In this document: in pieces, positions 1 to 10,915 of the stretch
Position numbering within the stretch: position 1 is the stretch's first letter
Layout of the letters: every line of letters starts with the position of its first letter
From: Puccinia triticina
Lineage: Eukaryota; Basidiomycota; Pucciniomycetes; Pucciniales; Pucciniaceae
Reading direction: 5' to 3'
DNA length: 64,000 nt
Assembly: GCF_026914185.1 (NCBI RefSeq)
Contig: NC_070562.1
Coordinates: 2,604,001-2,668,000, forward strand
Position numbers and translations under genes: made by a program
The notes under the pieces: generated by a model
Told to the model about the DNA's origin: nothing
The model's input: only the letters and a program-made list of their open reading frames with translations
Databases searched by the model: none

Positions 1-400
1 CAAGCCTGAATACATCAACAAAGAAACCCCATGGACATGGGAAGTGGGTGTGAATAAGCCACATGATCAGAAAGAGAAGAGAGAACCAAACAAAAGGGGA
101 GGACACACAAGCGGGGGAAGAGGGAGACAACACAGTGTGGGGTTGGAGGGATAAGAAATAAGGATGATGGTGGGGATGGGGATGATTATTATGAATCAGG
201 AACAAGAGTCTAGGCATAAACAGGGATAAACCACGACAAAAAGCGATAACAAGCGATCGGGAGAGAGAAAGAGAGAGAGAGATTGGGCGAGAAGAAGAAT
301 GGAACAAAGGTGGTGGTGAGGAAAGCGAGATAGGCCGGGAGAAGACGAGGGGGGAAGGGGTCAAGATGAGAGATTAGAGCGCATCTGAAGACAGCGAGGA

Positions 401-3400
401 TTACATTCCGATGCGGCGTTGGTTGCCGGCGTTCAACAAGCTCATGAGGTCGAGCTGGGCATTACTACCCGCCGCTTGCTGCTGTTGCTGCTGTTGTTGT
501 TGTTGCTGTTGTTGTTGCTGTTGTTGTTGCTGTTGTTGCTGTTGTTGGGACTGTTGTTGGGGCGGGGGCGGCAAGTTAGCAAGAGGGATCTGGAAGAGCT
601 GTTGGACGGCGTTAGGATTGTTGCCGAGTGCGGGATGAGGCTGGGGTTGTTGCTGTTGGAGAATGCTGTTAGGAGCGGTAGCGGGGTTGTTATTGAGCAT
701 GGGGACGCCGGCGAAGCTGGAGACGTTAGGATAGCCGGGGCCCGCGAAGGCGCGAGCGGGCGGGCCGGCGATGAACGGGAAGGAGAGAGTGGGGTTGTTG
801 ACGGGGTGGGCGGGGAAGGAGCCGGCGGCAGCTGCGGCGGCGAGGGCTTGTTGGCGCTGGAGCTGCTGGAGCTGTTGCTGTTGCTGCTGTTGCTGTTGTT
901 GCTGTTGGAGCTGGAGCTGCTGCTGATGGGCCATGGGGTGGTGTTGGAGGCCGGGCAGCATCTGCGGGGCGGGGTGGCCAAAGCCCACCGGGCCCGGCCG
1001 GCCACCTCCAGCCCCCGTTTGGACCCCAGTCGGCGAGCCGGCGAAGGTCACCGTGGGCGGAAGGATCCCGGGATGGTGCGCCGGGACCTGCTGGTGGTGC
1101 AGGAAAAGGTTGTTCAGTGCCGCCGTGTGGGGCCCATTGGCTGAAGGTAGCTGGACAATTCCATTTGGCCCCGGGGCAGAGTTCAAGTGCTGCAAGCCAT
1201 GAGAAGTGCCATTCACCGACGAATTTGCACCCGCAATGGCTAGACCTGGAGTAATTGTCAATGATGAGCTTGCATTTCTTCTCTCTTTCCATTGACCCTG
1301 GAAAGCGAAAAACCCACGTTGGTACTCAAGTCCATTTTGCTGTTGCTGCTGCTGTTGTTGCTGTTGTTGCTGCTGCTCGGAGTTTTAAAGAGAACGTGAA
1401 AATGCTCCAGATCAGTTCAATGGCAATGCCTGTCAAACACAGAAAAAGGAAGCTTACCTCAAATTGGCTCATACCTAGCCGATTGGAAGGAATTTATCAA
1501 CGAATAGGGGGAAGTAATGAGCGCTACTGGGAAAAAGTTGAAGATAAGGGTTAGATGAATGACAGACGTTGTTGATGGAGCTGGCGGGACAAGAAGGCCA
1601 ATTTCTGGTTATCGTTGCTACGATCGTGTGCGAGCTGCTGGGCAGGAATGTTAGTGAGCGAGTTAGAGTTAACGGAGTGGAGCATATGGCGAAGCTGAAA
1701 CATCTGTGGGTCATGAGGAGCTTGGTTGCGGAGGGCGGCGAAGCTAGCGTCGATGGGCGACTTGACATGTGGGGGGTGGTTGGTCGTGAACAGGTTGAAG
1801 GGTTGGTTGTTGGTGGCACTGCCAACGGATTGGGAGCCGTGGCCGTTCTGCGATCCGAACGGATGGTTGGCCGCCGATTGAGAGCCAGATAGATGGCCGA
1901 AACGGTCAGCGGACGAGTGGCTTGACAGGTGGTCTTCCAAGCCTCCGATTGGATGGGCAGACGAGGATCGCTGGGGAGAGTCACCAGCAAAGTTGGCAAA
2001 GGGGGTCGAAGAGGATGGGTGGGTGTGATGTAAGAGGTGGTCGAGGGTGTGGTCGTCGGCTGCTTGGATGCGATCGCCAAGCTCAGCTTCGTGAATCGAT
2101 CGCATCCCGGGGGCATGGACAGCCGTGGGGGAAGTGGCGGAGGCGCCGTGCAGTTGGGCAAATCCCATGGCGTCGCGGCTGTAGTGAGGCGACTGTCCAT
2201 TGGATGGCATGGCTTTGTTGAGAAGCTGGAAAGGCGATGGATGAGCCTGGGCGGTTGGTGCGCTTTCGGAAGGGGGCTCTGAAGTCTAGATATGGAGGAT
2301 ACAGGATCAGCAAGGATTACAGAGGCCGCAGAACATGTTGCAAACTCACTTTTGAACTCATTTGAAGCATACTCAAGACACGAGCCATGTTCTCCGGGTC
2401 TACACTGGGACTGCCGGCCCCTTTTGTGGGACTTCCCTTGTCAGTCAATAGCGAGCCAGGTTGTTGTCCACTGCCATCCTTGTTGTGATCGAAAAACTTC
2501 GCAAACCGGCTTGCTCTAGGAAGGACGGCAAGTTCGTTCTCATTAGCAGGATGCGAGCTTGTGAGACCACTTTCATCAGGAGTTCCGGATATGGCTGTAA
2601 AATCAAACTGTTTTGAGGGGTTTGAGTGAAAGTCACGATCGGGCTTGTCGACATGGGTATCAATAGCTGCCGCTGCGCTGCCGCCCGCTGGACGGTGTTC
2701 CTCCTTGAGAGCGGTGGAAGAGTGGTCTTGGGAGTCGGTAGCTGCGGCCGCAGCCAATTTCTTTTGAGCCTCCAGTGCCTTCATCTCAGCTTTCCAAGTT
2801 TGGATGGCATCCGTTTCGCTGGATCCATATCCATTATCGTTTCGAAGCCCGTTAGACGGCTTGGAGATCTCCCATTTGCCCTCTCCCGAGTCCCAGGCAC
2901 CATCCTTAACCCGTCTGGTGGGATGGGAAGTCAGAGACACATTTGGGGAAATCGGGGGTGTCTCTCTAGAAGCCGTGGCAAGCGAGCCTGATGAGGGAAG
3001 TTGACTGGAGGTGGTGTTTTCCTTTTCTCGAGCTCGTTGCTGATTATTGTTGCGGTTTGAAGAGTTGGAGGTCTGAGGATACTTGTTGTTGTTGATCGTC
3101 TTCTCTCGGTCCTTTTCACGAACGGAGTGATCGCGCGTGTCGGGGGTATCCTTGTTGGCTCGAGCTGGATTGTTGGCTTGTTGTTGTTGTTGTTGATGGT
3201 AGGAGGTAGATCGCTTGGTGGGTTGACCGGCAGTCGTACCCGGGGGAGGTCTTCTCCAGTTCATCTGTTCGTCGCCCGTTGTGCCATCTCGAGGGTTGAT
3301 ACTCGATCGACGGGTCTTATCTCGCTCGACATCTCTCTCACGTTCTCGTTCCCGATTACGTAGTCGGGCGTCATCCCGATCGCGATCGGGGACGTACCTG

Positions 3401-3912
3401 TCCAGCGTTCGACGGTTGGAGGTGGTGTTGTTGTTCAACTTACCGTCGGCTGATCCTTGGTCGTCGGGTATTCTTTGGTTGGCGTTTCGCTCTTTACCGG
3501 TTCCGAGCGAATTCTCGTTTGGCTTTCTCCGACTGCCGTCAATATTCAAGTTGTCTGTCCTGGCTATGTGAGGGGCACAATCGCGGTCGATGAGCCTGCG
3601 GCCACCCTTGATAGATGAGCTGTTGAGAGGGCTGTTTGGGCCGTTGAGATGTAGACTAGAGGGGAGCTCCTCCGTTCCGAATTTGCCAAAGTTGGCAAAC
3701 GGATTCCTGGCGGGTGGCTGGCTCCTTCCTAGGACGGGGAGACTAGCTAGGGACTGGGAGAGTGCTTGTGATTTGTTGTCGGGGGATGTCTGCTGCTGCT
3801 GGCTGGGTCGTTGATTGGGGGATGTGTTGGCATTCGGGGGAGCATGGTTGGGTTGGGATCTGACCGAATTGAAGTCGCAATCACTGCCAACAGGAAGAAA
3901 GAGTGAGCCAGC

Positions 3913-3943
<31 letters not shown>

Positions 3944-4155
3944 CGATTGGGAGTCTAGATAGGATGGTTTATTTACCCAAACCATTCGCTGAGCGGCTTG
4001 AGTGCAGGGGGTCGGACGCAGAGCGGACTGTTGTGGAGGGCGAGTAGCTGGGCTCTGGAGTAGAGGATTGGCTGTTTTCTGGGTTCGACGGCTGGGGCGG
4101 GGGTTGAGGGTGTGCTTGCGGGTGAGTCTGAGGCGGGTGAGGCTGATGAGGCCAT
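401..4155 (-). CDS. Putative eIF4E-binding protein (4E-T/Cup/Eap1-like), Gln-rich
   Basis: Five exons fit by phase: 4155-3977, 3883-2350, 2285-1568, 1474-1458 (17 nt) and 1375-401, giving about 1140 aa. Residues 32-38 read YSRAQLL, which matches the eIF4E-binding consensus Y-x4-L-hydrophobic and is followed by NSPLC and a Pro-rich stretch, as in metazoan 4E-T. A second short motif, SRFAKFF (about 518-524), recalls the SRFSRWF-type motif of 4E-T/Cup. The middle is charged and disordered (an RDRDDARLRNRERERERD run); the C-terminal third is Gln/Pro/His-rich with long polyQ and ends NAGNQRRIGM. By family knowledge such proteins bind eIF4E and repress or store mRNAs, often in P-bodies. The role is inferred from two short motifs; the splicing of exons 1-3 is well supported, while the 17-nt exon and last acceptor are less sure. 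Start: the ATG before ASSASPASD. Confidence 0.72.
473..548 (-). repeat. Poly-glutamine-coding trinucleotide tract
   Basis: An almost pure run of CTG/TTG triplets on the + strand encodes about 25 consecutive Gln on the minus strand, near the C-terminus of the eIF4E-binding-like protein. Two further tracts lie at about 865-925 and 1333-1375. CAG and CAA are interspersed, which usually slows slippage, yet tract length is likely polymorphic. Confidence 0.9.
3913..3942. repeat. (ATG)n microsatellite in intron 1
   Basis: About ten tandem TGA/ATG triplets lie inside the first intron (3884-3976) of the eIF4E-binding-like gene, between the donor at 3976 and the acceptor at 3884. Confidence 0.9.
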
Positions 4156-6863
4156 TTTGAGGGATGCGTAAGCCCTGGCAGCGGAGAGGAGTGCTGTTGG
4201 TGGTGGCAGTGGCAGTGGGCGCTGTCAGCATGTGTCGGAGGGGATGGGGTGGTGGGCTGTGGACTGACCTGCGTCTGCTGAGGCTACCGACATGGGACCA
4301 CCGGCGAGCACACTCTGGCAGTTCGAGGTGGGAGATGGCAGAGTCCAGCAGCAGAGGGCGGCTGGCTGATGTGGCCATGGCTCATAGCACTCCCGGGGGG
4401 AGGGGGGCGTCATCACCACCCCGGGGGGGTGTGACATCTCCCCACTGCAACACTTTCCACATCGCGCACTTCAAAAAAAGAAAAGAAAAAAAAGCTGCGT
4501 TATTCTGGATGTTGGCTGAGGAATTGTCAAGACTTTGGAGCTAGTTTTGAGGCCGTGATAAGCAAAATTTTGAAAAGTCGACAACCTGTGGCCTGTGGGT
4601 GTTGGGAGTACTTGATCATTGTGAAAAAAAAGAAAATGATTAATAAAAACACCTTAAAATGGGCTCTAAATTTTTGCATCATGAGGACCGGCTCACTGCC
4701 ACTGGCAGAAATATAAGGAAAGGTATAGGCTGGTTGAACTTGAAATAGACAACTCATAAGCCATCATTGATCAACATGTGGCTGAGCTGAAAATCTATAA
4801 AATCTCCTTTTTGAGAATTTAATTACTCAAACTGAAATTTTCCAACTAGAATGAAAACTACTGATCAGAGTTCAACAACGATGGAAATATTTTTCTGAAT
4901 AATACTTCCTATTGAGAGTAAGTTACTACAGTGCAAGGTATTTTAAGAGTTATGAAGCGAGACACAAGTAGAAGACAGTCAGGCTTCCAACACTTTCATC
5001 TGGAATTAAACTCCACTTCCCGTTTGAGACACAGAGGAGAACTCCCTCCTAGTGGATGTTTGCTTGGCAAGGTCAAATTTTGTAGCCAAGAAGCACTTTC
5101 TAACACGTTTCCTGCTTGGTCCTCGTGTGAGTGACTCAGATGGTTGCAAGATTTCATGTGCCTCATCCAGGAGTCCAACTTGACTAAGCTTGCCAAGGAC
5201 TTGAGGGTATCTTCCTCTGGTAATCTGGTAATCAAAGCCCCCACATGGGATCCCTTGTTCAATGAGCAAAATCTGTTTATTTTTGACGAGTCCAACCTTT
5301 GTCCAATCATCGGGTCCCACTTGACGGGAAACAGTCGCATTATCCCGTCTGATGGGGCTCTTTTCAGACATGTGATCGGCTTGCTTCTGACGACGTTTTG
5401 GGTAAGCCTGCCCCAGCCATGAGGATTGTCGCCTCGATCCATGCGCCGAGCCGACGGCCATGCGGACCGGCTAATAGCATCGCCAATACGGTCGGACTGC
5501 CCCTGCGTCACTGTCAGCAAGCCGAGGGGCAGTCCGGGATTAATGAGGCCCTCATGTCAGACTGCTCATGGAAAGTTTGGCATCAAACCACGCGGGACGA
5601 CAATAATCTGCTGCCGGGGCGTGTAAATCCATCTGAGGAGCGGAGATCCATCCCGGACAGCTTCCCCCGGGGTTGCTTTTCGGCCCTGTTCGGCGCACAG
5701 ACTGCTACTTCCAGCTATTCGGAACTACAATCAGGCCTCACTTTTGGTTCCCAACCCTCGGAAATGGATCACGTCGGGCGAATGGTGATTGCATACTCAA
5801 CCAAGTTCTTGTTGCTCTGATGTGGTTGCTACTATGCATGGGGCATGGTTGTATGTACTCGGTCGTGAGGAACATGTAGAGTTTCGAATTGTTATCGGAC
5901 ATCGAGGGAGGAAACAAGACCAGAGTTGCGCTTGGAAACATGTGGTGGCGCCGGGGAATCTCTCTCGAGGAATGTAAACCTCTCCCATGTTCAGGCGAAG
6001 AACAAACGTCACCGGCGTTGCTCGACTGGAAGCGAGTGGATGTGCTCGCTTCCCTGGATGCACGACCAGAGGCCCTGGCTCCGCCGGACAAGCTCCTTGA
6101 TTGCAAGAGATCCAGAACCCCTCGCTGTAACTCCTTCTCCCTGTCAACCGTTGAATCGGGCAGCTTCCGACTCGAAGTGCTGCTACACTGCAACAGCCGA
6201 AGGTACGAAGGCAGCTTCTTAAGGGGGAGTGTCCCCTCACAAGATATGTATGCATTAAGGACACTTATGTGACGTATTTCCCTCGCTCTCCTCCGTGCTC
6301 GTTAGAGGCTGGTTGTACTAGTCCTTCCTTAAAACCGACTTCGACTGGTCGGCTATCTACTCCTCCCTATGTCTGTTTCCTCGAACCGTACATATTTATA
6401 TCAGCTTGCATCCCAAAATCGTTCACTCGAGTGTCGTGTTGATGGTCAACATCTCCGCTGTCCTTGAGAATTACACATCAATACAGATTCCTAACATAAA
6501 TAAATAAATATATAAGCTGAACTGGTACTCCACAACCCAGCCGCTCCCACATGAACCACTCGACAGAGCCTCTCGGTAGCCAAAACAGATAAAGTGCATA
6601 TTTTGCTTGCCCCAATTCATCGCGTCCTACCACCGACCTCGCAGTCGCAACTCCCCATTTCGCCACCTTCAAGCTCTGTCAAATATAGCCTCGGCCTCGC
6701 TCTCTTTACGTGATCCAGGTCTTCAGTTTATCTTCAACGTCCATACGCTCGAACTGGTTGGTGCTGTCCTATCCTTTCACCCAATTCCTCAAACTAGCAT
6801 GACGACAGTATTAAATCCGATGGCGATTTCCTTCTTCTTTGCAACCGAGCAGTAGCAAGAGAA
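4156..6863. other. Intergenic stretch without supported gene
   Basis: This 2.7-kb stretch holds the upstream region of the eIF4E-binding-like gene and, at about 5.4-6.3 kb, a segment of higher GC with several open frames of 60-170 codons on both strands. None shows a recognisable domain, none joins convincingly by splicing, and all frames are open to a similar degree, so I call no gene. An old transposon or a diverged gene remnant is possible. Confidence 0.5.
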
Positions 6864-7722
6864 ATGTCTGGTGGACTCATCTGCCCGGCTACAGTGCCAA
6901 TTCGAACCAATGAAGCTCTCAGGGAAAACCGGTAGGTCATCTCGGCTATACAATCAATACTTACAAGATTTAGTTGGTAATAGTGCATCGGCTGACTTTG
7001 GTTGAAATTGTGACTCCGACATCAGAAACCAATTACACCCGGGCAAGGGAACGGTTATTGTCCGACGACCCTTCAAGTATGTGAAACATCAAGGGCCGCG
7101 CCCGGTCGGTACCGGTTCCGCCTCGACGTTCGTGTTTTCCGCTGCCAACGGTCCAGCGAAGATCCGAGCGCTATCAATCAGACCTGGTTCGATGGCAACC
7201 ACTCACGAACGATCCTCTCACCACGGCTCGAAGTCCGAGAGAGCACAGACTGTGGCCGTGGATCCGGAAAATAGAGGTCGGAAAAACGAACGTGCATTCG
7301 GACCGCCGGTCTCGCGTCTCCTAAGCTCACGCAAGCTCAACCTATCGGCCTTGGACATCTCTGCATGCCACAAGAGAAAAAGCGCTCAGGTCGAAGTGGT
7401 TCGGGATGAGCTCACCAATCCCCTGTATCAGACCGACCCGAGCCTGGCCAAGTCCCCCGGTACGGCCCGCCTCTGGGACTGGTTTTCCCAAGGCCGAACC
7501 TCCTGCTTCTCCGACTGGTCCAACTCTGCCCCTACCTCCAGTCGCCGCTCACTCACTGTCTGCGAAACACCCACACAGCTCTATCCCCCCAAGTCGTCCA
7601 GAGAAATAGCCCACAAGAAGAGGATCTCGAGCGGCCCTCAACTCCCCATGTCCCTCACGCGTGAGTCGAGGGCTTTCCAGACTCGCAGTCGAAGCGATTT
7701 CGGGCTCTCGAATTACAGCTAA
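6864..7722 (+). CDS. Hypothetical basic Ser/Arg-rich protein
   Basis: Two exons, 6864-6931 and 7026-7722, join in phase (donor CG|GTAGGT, acceptor CATCAG) to give 254 aa beginning MSGGLICPATVPIR. The frame is open across the junction and far upstream of the first apparent start in exon 2, and the joined segment contains an ordered, conserved-looking patch (LHPGKGTVIVRRPFKY). The rest is basic and Ser/Pro-rich, with many SR and RS pairs and no membrane span or signal peptide. I recognise no family. The 3' side is followed by a T-rich stretch (about 7910-7940). The gene is supported by splice-phase logic and codon use rather than by homology. Confidence 0.5.
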
Positions 7723-8459
7723 TGAAGCAGCCCGCACAGACCACAAAATCCTTACCATTTAAATTCACCACAATTTCCATCTCTCTACCCAGCAAAAGAT
7801 CATGCATGTGTGCAATTTTAGCGGCCCGTAACCCGAGCACATATTTTACTCGTTGACCTTTACCCCAAGACTAACCTGAGCAATGTGTCTGGTCCATCTG
7901 TTTGGTTTTCGTTTTCGTTTTTGTTTTTGTTTTTCTTGTAAAGCTAGATGTTTTTGGAATATGTGATCAATCTTACTAGCAATTTCTCCCGCTTTTTTCA
8001 TGCAAATCGACTCTTCAGGCAATCCAGCTACATGAACAGAATAGCTGTTTTGCTCAGCGTCACTTACAGTGGCATGATCAGGACAGACCGGTACCTATCA
8101 GAGTACGGCACCTTCATACGCAGGTGCCTCCGAAGGTCCGCCCTGCTCATGCCCTGAGTGGCTGTACGGCGAATATCGACTGGGTGCCGTAGAGAGACTC
8201 TCCTGCGCCTGGTCGATCGACAAATCACTTCGATTCAGCGGTACTCTCATTCCTTCAGCGCCACTGCTTTGCTAGTTCTTAAGAGAGTCTCCTGTTCGCC
8301 ATATTCATGTTTCCCCATCATCAACTTCAATCAATCATTCACCATCTGTACTCTTTTTTGTAATCTTTCCAAATAAGTTTTCCTGCCTTCTTCCTTCGTA
8401 CCCACACTACTCCAGCTACCAACACTACTTCTTCAGTCGCGTTCCCAATTACCTCGAAA
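7723..8459. other. Intergenic: 3' flank and upstream region of a secreted-protein gene
   Basis: No gene seen. The left part holds a T/G-rich tract (about 7905-7940) typical of a 3' UTR. The right part, just before the start at 8460, is C/T-rich, as is common upstream of fungal start codons. Confidence 0.5.
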
Positions 8460-9673
8460 ATGCTTTTCTCAATCCACCAGAAGGCCGCGTCTGCCTTAGG
8501 ACTCGCCATGGCTGTTTCCTCTGCGCCGGCGAATGAGCGAACCAAGATCAACCTCTTCGAGCGCGGTGTTGGCCTTGGATGGCTCTGCCACTTCGACGGC
8601 GTTGCTGCTCCCACCGTTGACGCTTCTTTGAATCTTCCTCTCATGCTTGGAGGATTGTGTGCGAAGGTACGCGTAGCCCCCGTTTTCACGCGCCTTAGGC
8701 TTCGATTAACTTTTGCCTTTGCCCTGCGCCCCCTGCACAGGTCAACTACGACTATGACGGCTGTAATAGCTTCAAGCCGCTTGGTAAAGCCCCAGGTGGC
8801 CACGGTGATCCCGTCAAGGCCCAATCAATCGACCAGGATGACGACGACAAGAACACCAAGGACCATGTCAAGCCCAAGCACAACAAAGGAGACGACTCCG
8901 GCTCAGTTGGTGCTCAATCGTTCAACGACGCCGGCGGCAATGACTCGGACGAGTCATCCCCCGACGGTAAGGCCAGCTCGCCCAGCTCGCACCACAAGAA
9001 GCCCAAAAGCCACGATGAAGACGATGATGGACTCACCAGCGCTCAATCCTACAACGATGCCGGAGACAGCGGCAAACCCAAGAAAGATCACCCTTCTTCC
9101 GTCGGTGCCCTCGGAGCCGCAGACGGTGATGATGACCGTTGCAACCGCAATGAGCACTACAGCTCGCAGCTAAAGAAATGTGTCAACAAGAGCTTTTTCT
9201 CCAAGGCCAACGAGGACTCCACTTGCAAGAATGGCAAACTCGATGCAGTGAGTACCAATTCACCTTGCGAGGTTATTCCACCGTTCCAAATTAACTTACT
9301 CCCATCTGATCTTACCCCAGCTCCTCAAACTCTGCCTCGACGTCTCCATCTTAGGTCTCACCAAACCTCTCCACGCTGAGGCTACCGTTTTACCTTTCGG
9401 CCCTGGTCGTCAAGGCAAGGACGGCTGCCCGGTTGGACAACAGCTCTCTTCGCTCCTCAACGTCTGCGTTGACCAGAAGTTCTTCTCGGGCCCTTTGGCC
9501 AACAACCAATGCCAACCGGGATGGAAGCTTGACCTCGTAAGATCATTCCAACTATGTACTAGTGATCTACTTCCGATAAGCTTACTTCCTGTTTCGACCT
9601 TCTCCGTCACCTTTAGGTCCTTGGCATCTGCTTAGACTTAGTGGGTTGTAAAAACCAGGGCTTAACTAACTGA
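8460..9673 (+). CDS. Secreted protein with four Cx11-12C modules (candidate effector)
   Basis: Four exons, 8460-8666, 8741-9247, 9321-9536 and 9617-9673, all with phase-0 introns, encode 328 aa. The N-terminus (a Lys followed by AASALGLAMAVSSAPA) is a plausible though short signal peptide. Residues about 90-200 are acidic and disordered, with repeats of the type AQS(F/Y)NDAG, DDDDK and His/Lys patches. The C-terminal part contains four related units with paired Cys at about 203/216, 231/243, 274/287 and 302/315, each of the pattern C-x-x-(G/N)-x-x-L-x-x-L-x-x-C-(V/L)-(D/N). The introns after residues 238 and 310 cut units 2 and 4 at the same place. I know no characterised family. A secreted role at the host interface is inferred from signal, Cys pattern and organism; a structural wall protein is possible. 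Confidence 0.75.
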
Positions 9674-10915
9674 GTTCCTTTTTAGTCAATCAATTCTGTT
9701 ATGTCGAGCAGTTGGAGTAGCTTGTACTTTTTATTACTTATTTGTTTGCATGTTTGTTTGTCTTCCAATCGCTGCACGGTACCACTTTCCTTTTATCCGC
9801 CATGTCGCGCCCTAATTTAAACCAAATATCATATCCATCTCTGACCAAAGAAATCCTTATTGATGTAGCCATTGAGACTCTCCTCAGATCGCATTCGCGC
9901 AAAAACTTCTTGGTCGAGAACAGTTGATGGAATTGAAACAGGACGCGGGTTTGGTCACGATTTGGGGTACTGTTACCTCCCCTCCCCCTGGCAATGTGCG
10001 TTGTTGCGCCGAGCACGTTGGTCTCATCGGTCAGCAGTGCTTGGTCCACATGAGGGCAATCATATCACCGGGCCGTCTGTTCTCAGACTCAACGCACACG
10101 GAAACATCACCGTCTCACTGATGAAAATTTTGAATATTTATCCAGCATGGTCAAGAGGAAAAGAAAACCGCCAATTTCATAATTGGGATCACGGGCATAG
10201 CAAGAGTTTGTTAGATGTTGTCAGAATAATTTCTCAGAAGAGAAAAAAAAGTGGCAATGGGTGGGTTGAAGGCGCTTGAAATGAGTCACCACCACCAAAG
10301 TTGTTGAGAGCATTGAAAGTCTTCCGCTGAGTGGTGGCAAAGCAAGAAGCACTCCCGCCAGCCGCAGGGAGGGATTGGTGACTCATTTGGGGGTGCTTGT
10401 CTGAGAAGGTCGCCGAAAGTCAAGCTAATAGGGATAGGAAAACAACTCTGTATTGCAAAAACCAAGCTCTCATAAAAGCAGAAGAGACAAGGGCACAAGG
10501 TGAATGGAGAGTGGTGTGTATGTGTATGTGTAATGTGTGGAGACATAAAGACGACGAAACATGAAGTAAGATGTAATACATGTATATTTCTCCTTTTCTT
10601 GTTTTTGTTTTCGTTGTAAAATAAGAAAGAAGAGAGAGGGCAGGGAAAGAATACATGAATTTAAAGTGGGCCAAGCCAAACGAAAAAAAAGAAAAACTTC
10701 ATTCTAAGAGAGCTAGGAAAAATGACGAGGGTAGTAAGTGGGTCGTTAATGTCGCTAATATGTTATGAGTTGATGAGCTTGAGGGTGAACCTGTCGTGCT
10801 TGAGTGGTTTGTATACAGACAGCTGCTGGTGTTTCATTTCATTTTTGCTTGGTTTCCCTCTATCAACATATACATATGTGAATACGTATAATAGGGATAT
10901 TGCGACGGCAACGGT
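9674..10915. other. Intergenic, convergent 3' flanks
   Basis: The 1.2 kb between the secreted-protein gene (+) and ATG3 (-) contains only short unrelated open frames, a GT/TG-rich patch (about 10510-10540) and A-rich runs (10680-10700). No gene or repeat family recognised. Confidence 0.5.

Noticed and set aside
411..1144. Long plus-strand frames of poly-Cys and poly-Leu
   Set aside because: They are the mirror of the polyQ-coding exon on the minus strand; homopolymers arise from CTG/TTG triplets.
4996..6272. Several open frames of 120-175 codons on both strands
   Set aside because: Overlapping frames on both strands, no domain, no splice logic; probably due to base composition.
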